Of a stretch of 63,809 nucleotides of DNA, positions 1-10,711 are shown piece after piece. A program made the position numbers and the translations under genes. Source of the DNA: Kineococcus rubinsiae (GTDB taxonomy: Bacteria > Actinomycetota > Actinomycetes > Actinomycetales > Kineococcaceae); assembly GCF_011839805.1 (NCBI RefSeq), contig NZ_VWPY01000022.1, forward strand, positions 1 through 63,809. Direction: 5' to 3'. Position 1 is the first letter of the stretch, and the number at the start of each line of letters is the position of its first letter. Below the pieces are notes generated by a model that worked only from the letters and a program-made list of their open reading frames with translations, did not search any database and was not told the origin of the DNA.

Positions 1-1891
<1,891 letters not shown>

Positions 1892-1901
1892 GACCGCACA
1901 A

Positions 1902-1916
1902 TACCCCCCAGGGGTA
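1902..1916. promoter_or_regulatory. CsoR-type copper operator candidate
   Basis: TACCCCCCAGGGGTA, a near-perfect palindrome of the G-tract TACCCN5GGGTA type bound by CsoR copper repressors. It sits directly upstream of the CopA start, where repressor binding would block transcription until Cu(I) is present. No csoR gene lies in the window, so the regulator would be encoded elsewhere. Confidence 0.75.
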
Positions 1917-2003
1917 ATAACGCAAGGGATGCCCGCTCGGCGGTGAGGAGCTGACGCCTCGGGGTCGCTCCCGCTGAGCAGGTCACGCGTGAGTCTGCTG
2001 ACA

Positions 2004-2042
2004 CCGACTGGTGGGTGACGGCCTGCGCCACCCACCAGTCGG
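2004..2042 (-). terminator. Hairpin downstream of DUF305 gene
   Basis: Perfect 14-bp inverted repeat (CCGACTGGTGGGTG and its complement) around an 11-nt loop, 25 bp past the DUF305 stop and before copA. It probably ends the DUF305 transcript, keeping it separate from copA. Confidence 0.65.
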
Positions 2043-2066
2043 TCCTCATCGGCTCTTGATGACTGC

Positions 2067-2807
2067 TCAGCCCATGGCGGTGAGCATCTGGTTCATCTGG
2101 TCGATCTCGGCGCTCTGGCTCGTCACGATGGAGTCGGCCAGTTCCTTGGCCTGGATGTTCTGGCCCTGCTGCTGCTCGGTCTGAGCCATCGTCACCGCAC
2201 CCTTGTGGTGCTCGGTCATCATCTGCAGGAACATCCGGTCGAAGTCAGCACCGGTGGCGCTGTTCAGCTGAGTCATCTGCTCCTCGCTCATCATCCCGGG
2301 CATCGAGGAACCACCCATGGCTGAGCTGGACATGGACGAGCTGGTCATCGCGGGGTCACTGGAGGAGTGGTCCATGCCCCCCATCGAGGAGTCAGCACTG
2401 ACGGGCTCGCCCCAGGCGGTGAGCCACGACGTCATCTCCTCGATCTCAGGTGCCTGAGCGGACTCGATGCTCGCGGCCAGGGTCTTGACCTCCTGACTGG
2501 AAGCCTTGGTGGCGGCCATCTTGGCCATCTCGACCGCGCTCTGGTGATGCACGATCATCTGCTGCGCGAACATCACGTCCTGGTCGTTGTGCGCGGCATC
2601 CACTGCCGCGCTCGTGGCACTGGTAGCGGGACTCGACGACGTCGAGGAGGACCCCGAGGAAGACATCGAGGACATGTCCCTCGAACCGGTGTCACTGCCG
2701 CCGCAGGCGGCCAGAAGCAGGGACAGGCCGGCGGCAGCGCCGAAGGCGCCGATCCGGGTGGCGCTACGGGTGGGCGAGCTCATGGTCGGGCGAGTAGTGG
2801 TGCGCAT
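2067..2807 (-). CDS. DUF305 family lipoprotein
   Basis: Secreted lipoprotein of the DUF305 family. The N-terminus has a signal peptide ending in the lipobox LLLAAC. A Ser/Gly/Met-rich linker follows, then two DUF305 repeats carrying the family's M..HH motifs ([18 protein letters not shown] and [18 protein letters not shown]), separated by a Met-rich stretch with MGGMDHSSS and [12 protein letters not shown]. The His/Met-rich motifs suggest metal (copper) binding, and DUF305 genes commonly sit beside copper-resistance genes, as here with copA and DUF6153. Two starts fit: ATG 2807, 11 nt after GGAG, or ATG 2816, only 2 nt after it; the first is preferred. Function beyond likely periplasmic copper handling is unknown. 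Confidence 0.88.
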   Translation of the reverse strand: MRTTTRPTMSSPTRSATRIGAFGAAAGLSLLLAACGGSDTGSRDMSSMSSSGSSSTSSSPATSATSAAVDAAHNDQDVMFAQQMIVHHQSAVEMAKMAATKASSQEVKTLAASIESAQAPEIEEMTSWLTAWGEPVSADSSMGGMDHSSSDPAMTSSSMSSSAMGGSSMPGMMSEEQMTQLNSATGADFDRMFLQMMTEHHKGAVTMAQTEQQQGQNIQAKELADSIVTSQSAEIDQMNQMLTAMG

Positions 2808-2898
2808 GTCAGGCATAGCTCCTTGGTGAGTCAACGGGATGCAAGTCACGACGAGGTAGCGCTCGGACAGCAGCCGTCCGAGACGCACGAGCGTCGGT

Positions 2899-3372
2899 CT
2901 AAACCCGAATCACGCAGAGGCGGATGCGAGGCCAGCGCCACGGCGGCGGTCCACGCCACGGCGTGCTGACCATTACCGTCGCCAGCCAGGGATCAGCCGG
3001 CCAGGACGACGGGCGTAGCGCCCGGGCGGCCACCCAAGCGAGCAGGACTCCCAGCATGGCTACGCCGGCGCTGAGGAAAAGCACACAGTCGACCGAGGGG
3101 TGATGCACGTGGTCGCTGACCTGCGAGGCCCACGTCGGTGAGACCAAGGTCTGTGACGCATCGACCGTCGAAGCATCGACCGCCATGGCCCCGTGCGCAC
3201 TGGGGGTACCCGCCACGACGGGGGCGTTCAGGTGCCCGCGGGCTTGCGCCTGCTGCTGCCCGGACCCGCCCGCGAGGACGTGCATCGCCGACAGGCCTAC
3301 CGCCAAAGCCGCGACGAGCAGCAGACGCAACGACATGGACCGCCTGATCAGCAGGCCGGCGGTCCATCGCAT
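2899..3372 (-). CDS. DUF6153 family protein
   Basis: Small protein with two hydrophobic segments. Residues 13-35 (from MSLRLLLVAALAVGLSAMHV) form a signal anchor or first membrane helix. The motif HHPSVDCVLFLSAGVAMLGVLLAWV (about residues 90-115) is a second helix, and the tail ends in LCVIRV. The Met-His-x-Leu motif after helix 1 and the Leu-Cys-Val tail match DUF6153 proteins, which accompany DUF305 and copA genes in actinobacteria. Function is unknown; copper response is inferred from the CsoR-like box 11 bp upstream. The real start may be Met13 (3336), because 3372 leaves almost no leader after the box. Confidence 0.72.
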   Translation of the reverse strand: MRWTAGLLIRRSMSLRLLLVAALAVGLSAMHVLAGGSGQQQAQARGHLNAPVVAGTPSAHGAMAVDASTVDASQTLVSPTWASQVSDHVHHPSVDCVLFLSAGVAMLGVLLAWVAARALRPSSWPADPWLATVMVSTPWRGPPPWRWPRIRLCVIRV

Positions 3373-3383
3373 GTACCCAGGTT

Positions 3384-3399
3384 AACCCCTTGGGGGTAT
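3384..3399. promoter_or_regulatory. Second CsoR-type operator candidate
   Basis: AACCCCTTGGGGGTAT, a C-tract/G-tract dyad like the one before copA, 11 bp upstream of the DUF6153 start. Two matching boxes in front of two leftward transcription units suggest a common copper regulon (inference). Confidence 0.65.
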
Positions 3400-3550
3400 C
3401 CCGCCAGGGCGCCAAGCGTCGAGCGCAGCCCCGGCCGCCCCCCGTACTGCTCGTCACCGGTCTCACGGCGCACAGCTCACGTTCAAGGTGTCAACCGGAT
3501 CGGTCGAGAGACCTGCCACCGATCGTCGGTCGAGTCGAGGGCAGGTACGC

Positions 3551-4240
3551 ATGGTGGACGGCATCAGCGGAGCCATGTCCCGCATCGCGGAGATCCAGGC
3601 CCTCATCGCCTCTTTCCAGCCGACCCCCACCCAGCGGGCCACCGTCGTGACCTCGACCGGGAGCTCCACCGCAGCCGCACCCCGCACGAGCACGACCAGC
3701 GCCACCTCGGGGCTGACGTTCGCCTCGACGTTGTCCCAGAGCATCGCCACCAGCACCAGCGCTTCACTGACCGGCACGGCGCTGACCGGGTCGTCGCTGA
3801 CTGGCACGGCGAGCACCGCGACGATCACCAAGGGCCTGCGTACCGCGGCCGGGGTGCCGCTAGAGCTGGCGAAGTACGGCAACGGGGAGATCCCCGCTGC
3901 TGCGCTGAGCAGCATCGGACAGGGCTCGCACACGATGTGGGCCCCAGCCGCGCAGGCCTACCAGACGCTGCGCGCGGCCGCGGCCCGCGACGGGGTCACG
4001 ATCGAGGCGACGGACTCCTACCGCCCCTACGAACAGCAAGTCGACCTGGCCCAGCGCAAGGGGCTGTACTCCCAAGGCGGCTTGGCCGCCAAGCCCGGCA
4101 CCAGCGAGCACGGGTGGGGGTTGAGCCTCGACCTGGACCTCAACACCAAGGCACTGACGTGGATGCGCGCCCACGCCAAGGACTACGGCTTCAGCGAAAA
4201 CGTCCCCCGTGAGCCCTGGCATTGGACCTTCACCACCTGA
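3551..4240 (+). CDS. M15-family D-Ala-D-Ala carboxypeptidase/endopeptidase-like protein
   Basis: Peptidoglycan peptidase of the VanY/LAS type, 229 residues. The C-terminal catalytic domain (about 105-229) has SYRP (156-159), the zinc motif SEHGWGLSLD (His187, Asp194) and EPWHW (Glu221, His224), so all expected zinc ligands and the general base are present. The N-terminus MSRIAEIQALIASFQP followed by a long Ser/Thr/Ala linker has no obvious signal peptide; this layout resembles peptidases found near flagellar genes in some actinobacteria (recollection, unchecked). The frame opens earlier with GTG at 3488, but ATG 3551 starts the sensible N-terminus. Its substrate is inferred from the family. 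Confidence 0.85.
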   Translation: MVDGISGAMSRIAEIQALIASFQPTPTQRATVVTSTGSSTAAAPRTSTTSATSGLTFASTLSQSIATSTSASLTGTALTGSSLTGTASTATITKGLRTAAGVPLELAKYGNGEIPAAALSSIGQGSHTMWAPAAQAYQTLRAAAARDGVTIEATDSYRPYEQQVDLAQRKGLYSQGGLAAKPGTSEHGWGLSLDLDLNTKALTWMRAHAKDYGFSENVPREPWHWTFTT

Positions 4241-4333
4241 CTCGTGCGGGCCGTGTCGTGAGATGTTGAAGGTGGTGGGCTTATCGGGTGAGGACACCTG
4301 AGCTCAGCTGGGCCGAGGCGTTAGCCTCCGGGG

Positions 4334-4768
4334 ATGGCGGTGCACTCGAGCCGATCCACCCGCTCGGTGGGTCCCCTCACAGGCAACACCGCTGCGTGGT
4401 CTCCCACCGGCTGGCTGCTGGTGCTGGTGTTCCTCTTCACCGGCGCAGCCCACCACGCTGCACCGCTGACCGCTCACGGCGGCCTGGCTACTCACTCCGT
4501 AGCCGTCGTCCCCCACTCCCCGCACGGGGCCAGCACCGTCCCCGGCGCTCACGAAGAAGTCACCTCATCCCGTGCGCGCTTGCTCCGCGGCCTACAGCAG
4601 CTGATCAACACACGACGTCAGCGCCGCCTCAACTATTTCTCGGCACTCTTACGCCGTCGATCCGGGCGCCATCGTCGGATGTGGGCTGCACTTCCCGGCC
4701 CTGTAACTGGCTTCCGCACCCATGCGACCACGCGGCGACACATCGTCTTGTGTGTGCACCGCCTCTGA
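4334..4768 (+). CDS. Possible small membrane protein, unrecognised
   Basis: 144-residue frame with one clear hydrophobic segment near the N-terminus (TGWLLVLVFLFTGAAHHAA, about residues 25-43) followed by a His-rich stretch (HHAAPLTAHGGLATHSVAVVPHSPH). The His-rich post-helix region recalls the small copper-associated membrane proteins upstream. The C-terminal half (RRQRRLNYFSALLRRRSGRHRR onward) is Arg-rich and looks non-coding or degraded. Coding status is uncertain; it may be a real short gene whose 3' part was replaced. Confidence 0.3.
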   Translation: MAVHSSRSTRSVGPLTGNTAAWSPTGWLLVLVFLFTGAAHHAAPLTAHGGLATHSVAVVPHSPHGASTVPGAHEEVTSSRARLLRGLQQLINTRRQRRLNYFSALLRRRSGRHRRMWAALPGPVTGFRTHATTRRHIVLCVHRL

Positions 4769-5285
4769 TTGCTGACGCTTCCCAGCGTCGGCGACTCGCA
4801 CGCGCCATGAAGAAGCGACGACATGCCTCATCGACTGGGTGAGACAAAGATCCGCTGCGCCATCACCACGGGGCACTCCGCACCGTCGGCGCCCTAGCCT
4901 CTAAGCTTCTTGGCGAAGATGCGGACCGGCGCCACTGCGCCCTCGCGTGCCTACTAGTCGCGTCTGAGCGCGCTCACTTCGAGCCGCTGCGCGGCGGGCG
5001 CCCACCATGGCGTCAGCGAGCTGATCTGTTCGCCTACACGCACTTGCGGACGCTGGACGCCCCTGACGCCCTTCGACGCCGAGGTCGACAGCTGCGCTCG
5101 TGCGCTCGGTAACGACGCCACGAGCATTCACGCATCTTCGTGGCTCTTAAATCAACTTTCACATTAACCACGTGACATCTTGAATCTCGCATTCAGTCGG
5201 CGACCGAAGACCGTGACCGGGCATGCAACGACCCCGATCGCGTCTGACGATTGTGGCGAGCCTTCTCAGGTGTCGAGGAGACGAT
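4769..5285. other. Intergenic stretch, no convincing gene
   Basis: About 0.5 kb, visibly lower in GC than its neighbours. An unstarted open frame (4845-5108, plus strand) reads GALRTVGALASKLLGEDADR and ends in a stop. It has coding-like residue use but no start codon, so it may be a gene remnant. No RNA gene or repeat seen. Confidence 0.4.
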
Positions 5286-6488
5286 ATGACTCAATCGAAA
5301 CCCACCCCAGCCCACCTCCGCACAGACACCGGCCTGGCAAAACCCAGCGCCGGATTCCGCGGTGACATCGAGGGATTGCGCGCGGTCGCCATCGGCCTAG
5401 TGCTGCTTTTTAACGCCCAGGTGCCGTTCTTTGACGGTGGATACATCGGAGTAGACGTCTTCTTCGTCATCTCCGGATTTCTAATCACCGGTTTGCTGGT
5501 CAAAGAAGTGGAGCGCACCGGAACCCTGTCACTAACTGACTTCTACGCCCGCCGGGCCCGGCGCATCCTGCCCAGCGCCACGTTCGTGCTCGTGGTGACC
5601 TTGCTGGTGTGCGCAGTCGTCTTGCCTGAAGAGCGCACGCAGGCCATCGCCCGCGACGGCCTGGCCAGCGTGCTGCAGGTCGCCAACTGGTGGTTCCTCA
5701 GCTTCGACACCTCCACCCTGGCCCCGCAGATCGCCGACAGCCCACTGCGCCACTACTGGTCGCTGGCGGTGGAGGAGCAGTTCTACCTGGTGTGGCCCTT
5801 GACGGTGCTCCTGGTCGCCGCCCATGCCCGCCGTCGCGGTAAGGACGTGCGCCAGGCGCTGGTAGTGACGATCGTGGTCATCTGTCTGGCCTCCTGGGCA
5901 CTACACGCTGTGCTGTCACAACTGGCCTTCCAGGCCGCCTTCTTCGCCGGCCCTACCCGTGCCTGGCAGCTGGGCACCGGAGCCTTCTTGGCCCTGAGTG
6001 GGCCGCACCTGATCCGCTGGCTCCAACGTCACCTTCAGGCCCACACCGCCTGGGTGCTGGCCACCTCGGGAGCAGCCCTGCTCCTCGCGTCACCCTTGTG
6101 GTCTTCTCGCTGGGGACTGTCGGTGACGGCCACGCTGGCCACGGTGGCCACCGCCCTGATCATCGTTGCGGGAGGGGTCAACGGTCCCACCACTGCTGTC
6201 GCCCGCCTGCTCTCGACTTCCCCGGTGCGCTACCTCGGTCGTCTGTCCTACGTCTGGTACCTGTGGCACGTCCCGTTCGTCATGGCCGCTGAAGGCCTGG
6301 GGGTGCATACCTGGTCGCTGCGACTGGCGGTGGAGCTGCTCGCGGCCCTACCTGCAGTAGCCACGATGGTCTTGATCGAGCGGCCGTGCCGTCTCTCTCC
6401 ACGACTGCGCTCGACCCGCAACGGCCTACTCCTAGGCGCGGCGACCACCGCAGTCGGCGGTGGCGTCGCACTGGCGCTGATGTGGTGA
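5286..6488 (+). CDS. Acyltransferase-3 family membrane protein with Asn in place of the catalytic His
   Basis: Polytopic membrane acyltransferase (AT3, OafA/OatA type, without the C-terminal SGNH domain), 400 residues with about ten hydrophobic segments. Family signatures: FRGDIEGLRAVAIGLVL (24-40), GGYIGVDVFFVISGFLIT (51-68), FYARRARRILP, HYWSLAVEEQFYLVWP, and YLGRLSYVWYLWHVPF near the C-terminus. These enzymes acylate sugars or peptidoglycan on the cell surface. In the family, helix 1 ends in a conserved His (usually LYHA); here the sequence is LLFNA, with Asn43 at that place, so activity is doubtful or altered. ATG 5286 is chosen because GAGGAG lies 6 bp upstream. No operon partner; the next gene is 330 bp away. 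Confidence 0.88.
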   Translation: MTQSKPTPAHLRTDTGLAKPSAGFRGDIEGLRAVAIGLVLLFNAQVPFFDGGYIGVDVFFVISGFLITGLLVKEVERTGTLSLTDFYARRARRILPSATFVLVVTLLVCAVVLPEERTQAIARDGLASVLQVANWWFLSFDTSTLAPQIADSPLRHYWSLAVEEQFYLVWPLTVLLVAAHARRRGKDVRQALVVTIVVICLASWALHAVLSQLAFQAAFFAGPTRAWQLGTGAFLALSGPHLIRWLQRHLQAHTAWVLATSGAALLLASPLWSSRWGLSVTATLATVATALIIVAGGVNGPTTAVARLLSTSPVRYLGRLSYVWYLWHVPFVMAAEGLGVHTWSLRLAVELLAALPAVATMVLIERPCRLSPRLRSTRNGLLLGAATTAVGGGVALALMW

Positions 6489-6647
6489 TGAGCACGTCCA
6501 CGCGGTCCACCAACCCCTCAGGCCGCGGCTGGCGTGCCCAACCGGACCACGACGCGACGAGCCGGCCCTCGTAGAGGCTTGGTGTCAGCTGTGACCATGG
6601 GTAGTGTCACCTTCACTTCCCGGCACGGGTCGGAAGTGTCTGTTGCT

Positions 6648-6804
6648 GACGCCGAGCCTCTGCCACAGCAGCCGGGACCCTGAGCACGGGTGGCAGAGGG
6701 CGGGGGAACCACTTTTTCGGGCGCTACGACGCGTCCTTGGGGTCAAGCTCACACGTGAGCCGGGTGCACCTTCCATCCGAACCCGACAGCTCACCTCGTA
6801 GGCG
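6648..6804 (+). promoter_or_regulatory. Cyclic di-AMP riboswitch (ydaO-yuaA type)
   Basis: Matches the ydaO aptamer in order: a GCCGAG 5' strand, a P-stem made by CCTCTGCCAC (6656-6665) and GTGGCAGAGG, the conserved GGGGGAACCA (6701-6710), TTGGGGTCAA, and the near-invariant 3' block CCGAACCCGACAGCTCACC with CTCGTAGGCG, whose GGCG closes the stem with 5' CGCC. It ends 17 bp before the NlpC/P60 start. Actinobacterial ydaO riboswitches typically control cell-wall hydrolases and act as off-switches on c-di-AMP binding, which fits this gene. Confidence 0.9.
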
Positions 6805-6821
6805 ATGAGAGGTCACTTCTC

Positions 6822-7385
6822 ATGTCCTTCGCCATGCCCAACTCCGGCTCCAGCACGTCCAGCCCTGCGCGAAGTGCGAGCAAGGTAGCGCTGCGCTGGG
6901 GCGCCACTGTCGTGATCGCCGGTGGTCTCAGCCTGAGCCTCGCCGTTCCCGCAGAAGCCCACTCCCGCCCGCGAGCGACCCTCGCAGCCGCCGCCGTGGC
7001 AGTCGATGTCGTGGCAGTCGATGTCGTGGCAGTCGATGCCCCCGTCTTGGCGATCGCCGACCAGTACGTCGGTGTGCCCTACGTCTGGGGTGGCACCACC
7101 CCCGCCGGCTTCGACTGCTCCGGCTACACCGGCTTCGTGTTCCGCCAGCTCGGCGTCGCGCTACCGCGCACGGCCAACGCCCAGATGCTCGCCACCCCCC
7201 GGGTCTCCCCCGCCGAGGCACGCCCCGGCGACCTGGTCTTCTTCCTCTCCAGCAGCGGACGGGCCTACCACAACGGCATCTACGCCGGAGATGGCTACAT
7301 GTACGACTCCCCCCGCGCTGGCAAGAGCGTCAGCAAGCGCAAGATCTGGAGCGCCGCGGTCGTCTACCACCGCGCCATCGGCTGA
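6822..7385 (+). CDS. Secreted NlpC/P60 (C40) peptidoglycan hydrolase
   Basis: 187-residue cell-wall endopeptidase expected to cut stem peptides (gamma-D-Glu to diamino acid bond in the family). A signal peptide (about 21-46, ending AEA) is followed by a short repeat region VAVDV (57-72) and the catalytic NlpC/P60 domain (about 75-187). This carries YVWGGTTPAGFDCSGY with Cys99, and His150 in RAYHNGIYAGDG. The fold is complete but there is no extra cell-wall-binding domain. GAGAGG precedes the ATG. Expression is likely set by the upstream c-di-AMP riboswitch, and a strong terminator follows. Confidence 0.93.
   Translation: MSFAMPNSGSSTSSPARSASKVALRWGATVVIAGGLSLSLAVPAEAHSRPRATLAAAAVAVDVVAVDVVAVDAPVLAIADQYVGVPYVWGGTTPAGFDCSGYTGFVFRQLGVALPRTANAQMLATPRVSPAEARPGDLVFFLSSSGRAYHNGIYAGDGYMYDSPRAGKSVSKRKIWSAAVVYHRAIG
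6995..7039 (+). repeat. Three tandem 15-bp units inside the NlpC/P60 gene
   Basis: CGTGGCAGTCGATGT repeated three times in a row (last base differs), encoding the VAVDV repeats between signal peptide and catalytic domain. Being a multiple of three, copy-number change would alter linker length without frameshift. Confidence 0.85.
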
Positions 7386-7452
7386 CCACCGCCACTGATC
7401 GCCGCGCTGCTCTACGACAAGCGAGCCTCATCGCGGTCGGTCGGGTCAGTGC

Positions 7453-7499
7453 AGAAGGGGTGGCTTTGACACCAGCTGTGGTGCCGAGCCACCCCTTCT
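7453..7499 (+). terminator. Rho-independent terminator after NlpC/P60
   Basis: 13-bp perfect stem (AGAAGGGGTGGCT with AGCCACCCCTTCT) with a 21-nt loop, about 70 bp after the stop and followed by T-rich sequence. Confidence 0.75.
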
Positions 7500-7769
7500 T
7501 CATCACCTGACAAGGCGACTGCTGTCTCACCTCACCTGCAGAGTCTTCGCCAAGACCCAGTGCCCCGAAGAGGTGCGGGACGAGGCAGCCGATGGCGGTG
7601 GTGTGTCGCTGAACCCCGCTAAGGACCAACGTTCACTCCCTGCTGGTGAGCTTGTCGGTGGGCCGTCGTCATGACGGCCTCCCGGCCGCACGGTCGCGCT
7701 CATGCAGATCTGCGAGTGGTGCACCGAAGATCATTTGACCGCGAGGATCCAAGGCATAACTATCTACTC

Positions 7770-8207
7770 ATGAACGAAGATGCGAAGAGATGCACGTTGG
7801 GAGTCGACAGCCAGTACGTCGAGGTCGCCGCGGAGGTCTTCTCCCTGCTCTCGGATCCCACCCGCATCCGCATCGTCCTGGCCCTGCGCGATGAGGAGCT
7901 CTCGGTCAACCACCTGGCCGACATCGTGGACAAGAGCCCGACGGCGGTGTCGCAGCACCTCAGCAAGCTGCGCTGGGGTCGGATGGTGACGACCCGCCAG
8001 GAAGGCAACCGCGTCTTCTACCGGCTCACCGACGAGCACGCCCGCAACCTCGTCGCCGAGGCCGTCTCCCAAGCCGAGCACGCCCTGGAACCCCGCACCG
8101 CGCACGAGCGCGCCGGTGTCGCCCCTGGGGCCTCCGCCCACACGCACACCCACAGCACTCACCGCACCGAAGACCGAGCCTCGAACGGGAAGTGCCCCGC
8201 CCGATGA
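7770..8207 (+). CDS. ArsR/SmtB-family metal-sensing repressor (NmtR/KmtR-like)
   Basis: Winged-helix repressor, 145 residues. The HTH core is FSLLSDPTRIRIVLAL, LSVNHLADIVDKSPTAVSQHLSKLRW and MVTTRQEGNRVFYRL. After it, DEHARNLVAEAVSQAEHALE matches the alpha-5 helix region of NmtR-like sensors, where His and acidic residues bind Ni, Co or Zn. The tail is His-rich (HTHTHSTHR), as in several Ni/Co sensors. ATG 7770 gives the normal family length; an in-frame extension to 7671 adds unrelated sequence. Its stop overlaps the ATPase start (ATGA), so the two are co-transcribed, and the repressor presumably controls the pair. The metal is inferred from the ATPase type. Confidence 0.9.
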   Translation: MNEDAKRCTLGVDSQYVEVAAEVFSLLSDPTRIRIVLALRDEELSVNHLADIVDKSPTAVSQHLSKLRWGRMVTTRQEGNRVFYRLTDEHARNLVAEAVSQAEHALEPRTAHERAGVAPGASAHTHTHSTHRTEDRASNGKCPAR

Positions 8208-10120
8208 CCAGCACGCTCACCCCGCACCCGGATCTCGAGCGAGCCGGGCGCGTCCTGCCCCGCCCGCCGTCGATCTTCCGCACCGGTGCCCGGCTCACGG
8301 AGGTCCGCTGGGCCGGTCTGGCGCTGGCGCTGTTCCTCATCGGTGGCGCGCTTCAACTGGCCGGCGCCCCGACCTGGGCGTACTGGGCCGCCTACCTGGC
8401 CTGTTACGCCGCCGGAGGCTGGGAGCCGGGTTGGGCCGGATTGCAGGCTCTGCGGGAGAAGACGTTCGACGTCGACCTGCTCATGGTCCTGGCCGCGATT
8501 GCTGCCGCCGCCATCGGTCAGATCCTCGACGGGGCACTGCTCATCGTCATCTTCGCCACCTCCGGTGCCATCGAGGCGGTCATCACCCAGCGAACCGCCG
8601 ACTCGGTCAGCTCACTACTGACCCTCACCCCCGAGCAGGCCACCCGCCTCGACCCCGCCCGTGGGGCGGAAGAGGTCGTCGACGTGGCCGATCTGGTGGT
8701 GGGTGACCTCGTCCTGGTCCGCCCTGGTGAGCGCATCGGCACCGACGGCACCGTGCTCGACGGCCTCTCCGAGGTCGACCAGCAGGCCATCACCGGTGAG
8801 TCCGTCCCCGTACCGCGCGGGCCAGGTGACGAAGTGCTCTCCGGCACCGCGAACGGCACCGGCGCTCTGCGGGTGCGAGTGGAGCGCGAGGCCAGCCAGT
8901 CGGTCATCGCCCGCGTCGTGGCGATGGTCGAGCAGGCCAGCGCCACCAAGGCCAAGACCCAGCTGTTCATCGAGCGCGTCGAGCAGCGCTACTCCCTCGG
9001 CGTCGTCGCCGCGACCCTGCTCGTCCTGGCGGTCCCGATGGCCTTCGGAACCCCCTTCGACGCCGCCCTGCTCCGGGCGATCACCTTCATGATCGTCGCT
9101 TCGCCGTGCGCGGTGGTGCTGGCGACCATGCCGCCGCTGCTCTCGGCCATGGCCAACGCCGGCCGCCACGGTGTCCTGGTGAAGTCGGCCACCGTCATGG
9201 AGGTGATCGGGCACACCACGGTGTTCGCCTTCGACAAGACAGGCACCCTCACCGAAGGCAGCCCCGAGGTCACCCGCGTGAGCGTCACGGGCCGGCTGAG
9301 CGAGGACCAGGTCCTGCGCACCGCGGCCGCGGCCGAGCAGTTCAGCGAACACCCCCTGGGTCGGGCGGTCATGCGCGCGGCCCGCGAGCGGGATCTGACG
9401 GTCCCGCCGGCACAAGACTTCCAGTCACTGCCCGGGCGCGGTGTCGTCGCATCGGTCGACGGTCACCGCATCCGCGTGGAGCGGGCTACCCGACCCGACG
9501 GCGACGCCGAAGTCGGAACCCTCGTCGCCGTGCACCTCGACGACGACCTCGTCGGGACGATCACGCTGGTGGACCGGTTGCGTCCATCGTCGCCGTCCGC
9601 GGTGGCCGCGGCCGCGCAGCTGACCGGTAAGAAGGTGCACCTGCTCACCGGCGATGACGAGGTGACCGCGCAGAACATTGCGTCCCGCACCGGGATCGGG
9701 GCCGTCCACGCCCGACTGCTGCCGCAGGACAAGACCCGCATCATCACCGAGCTGCAGGATGCAGGCGAGCGGGTCCTGCTCGTCGGTGACGGCGTGAACG
9801 ACGCCCCGGCGCTGGCCACGGCCGCGACCGGGGTGGCCATGGGTCGGCACGGCTCAGACCTGGCCTTGGACACGGCCAACGCGGTCATCGTGCGTGACGA
9901 GATCGATGCTGTCCCCCGTCTGGTGGCCCTGTCCCGCCGAGCCCACCGCACCGTGGTGACCAACCTCGTCATCGCCGCGGTCTTCATTGTCGTGCTGGTC
10001 ACCTGGGACCTCGCCGGCCACCTGCCGCTGCCGTTGGCCGTCGCCGGACATGAAGGCTCGACCGTGGTCGTCGCCCTGAACGGGCTGCGTCTTCTACGTC
10101 GGAGTGCCTGGACCAAGTAG
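8204..10120 (+). CDS. P1B-4-type heavy-metal-exporting ATPase (Co/Fe/Zn class)
   Basis: 638-residue P-type ATPase with no N-terminal metal-binding domain. Motifs: TGES (197-200), SPC in the transport helix (300-302, VASPCAVVLATMPP), DKTGTLTEG (344-352), an SEHPLG nucleotide-binding motif, GDGVNDAPALA (about 530) and HEGST in the last helix (about 615). SPC with HEG[ST]T is diagnostic of the P1B-4 group (CoaT, CtpD, CtpJ, PfeT), which exports cobalt, ferrous iron or zinc, rather than the CPC copper or cadmium groups. ATG 8204 overlaps the repressor stop by 4 bp. All catalytic motifs are intact. Confidence 0.93.
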   Translation: MTSTLTPHPDLERAGRVLPRPPSIFRTGARLTEVRWAGLALALFLIGGALQLAGAPTWAYWAAYLACYAAGGWEPGWAGLQALREKTFDVDLLMVLAAIAAAAIGQILDGALLIVIFATSGAIEAVITQRTADSVSSLLTLTPEQATRLDPARGAEEVVDVADLVVGDLVLVRPGERIGTDGTVLDGLSEVDQQAITGESVPVPRGPGDEVLSGTANGTGALRVRVEREASQSVIARVVAMVEQASATKAKTQLFIERVEQRYSLGVVAATLLVLAVPMAFGTPFDAALLRAITFMIVASPCAVVLATMPPLLSAMANAGRHGVLVKSATVMEVIGHTTVFAFDKTGTLTEGSPEVTRVSVTGRLSEDQVLRTAAAAEQFSEHPLGRAVMRAARERDLTVPPAQDFQSLPGRGVVASVDGHRIRVERATRPDGDAEVGTLVAVHLDDDLVGTITLVDRLRPSSPSAVAAAAQLTGKKVHLLTGDDEVTAQNIASRTGIGAVHARLLPQDKTRIITELQDAGERVLLVGDGVNDAPALATAATGVAMGRHGSDLALDTANAVIVRDEIDAVPRLVALSRRAHRTVVTNLVIAAVFIVVLVTWDLAGHLPLPLAVAGHEGSTVVVALNGLRLLRRSAWTK

Positions 10121-10711
10121 AAGAGTGGGCTATGCCAGTGCCAGGCCCCACAATCTGCGCTGAATACCCAGCCGTACCGTGGATCGCGTGAGGTCACCGC
10201 CGGCTGGCCGGGCCTAGGTCGGAGGGGGTGACGGAGCTCCGAGGTTGTTCTGGCAAGGCTGAAGGCGTTCTGAAAACACTCGTGCTCGGGACGCTCGATG
10301 ACGGCCTGCCCTGGTGTGCGACACGCCGTCTTGAGACGGACCGAGAGTCTGCCCCGAAACCTAATCGGGCCGAAACCAGTTTCGGGCCGCCTCCAGCACA
10401 GATCGAGGGCACAACAGCGCACGCCCCTGACTTCAGGGTCGCACCGCGGTGCGCGCTGGCCTGACTTCCTGCACTCCCCCGGCAGGTCCTCGCGATCTTC
10501 GACGAGGACAAGTTGGATGAGACAAGCAGGCACCCGACCCGTCTCGTGCGACTTGTCCCACCGCAGGTCAAGGGCGGCGCCGGGACAGGTCAGCTGAGAA
10601 CGGACATGATGACGACGTGCGCTGATGACTGACCCGCATCTGCTCGCCCGTGCTGCGGCTGGTCGAGGGACGACGACGGCCCAGGCGTCACGCCCCGGCC
10701 GAGACGGCAGG
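10121..10711. other. Intergenic stretch, no gene seen
   Basis: About 0.6 kb between two rightward genes. It contains a short imperfect palindrome around 10368-10390 (GGGCCGAAAC...GTTTCGGGCC) but no terminator with a T-run, RNA gene or convincing frame. The DUF1016 frame could start upstream at 10625 and would then cover the right end. Confidence 0.5.

Noticed and set aside
10368-10390. Palindrome as terminator of the P1B-4 ATPase
   Set aside because: Imperfect, far from the stop, and without a T-run.
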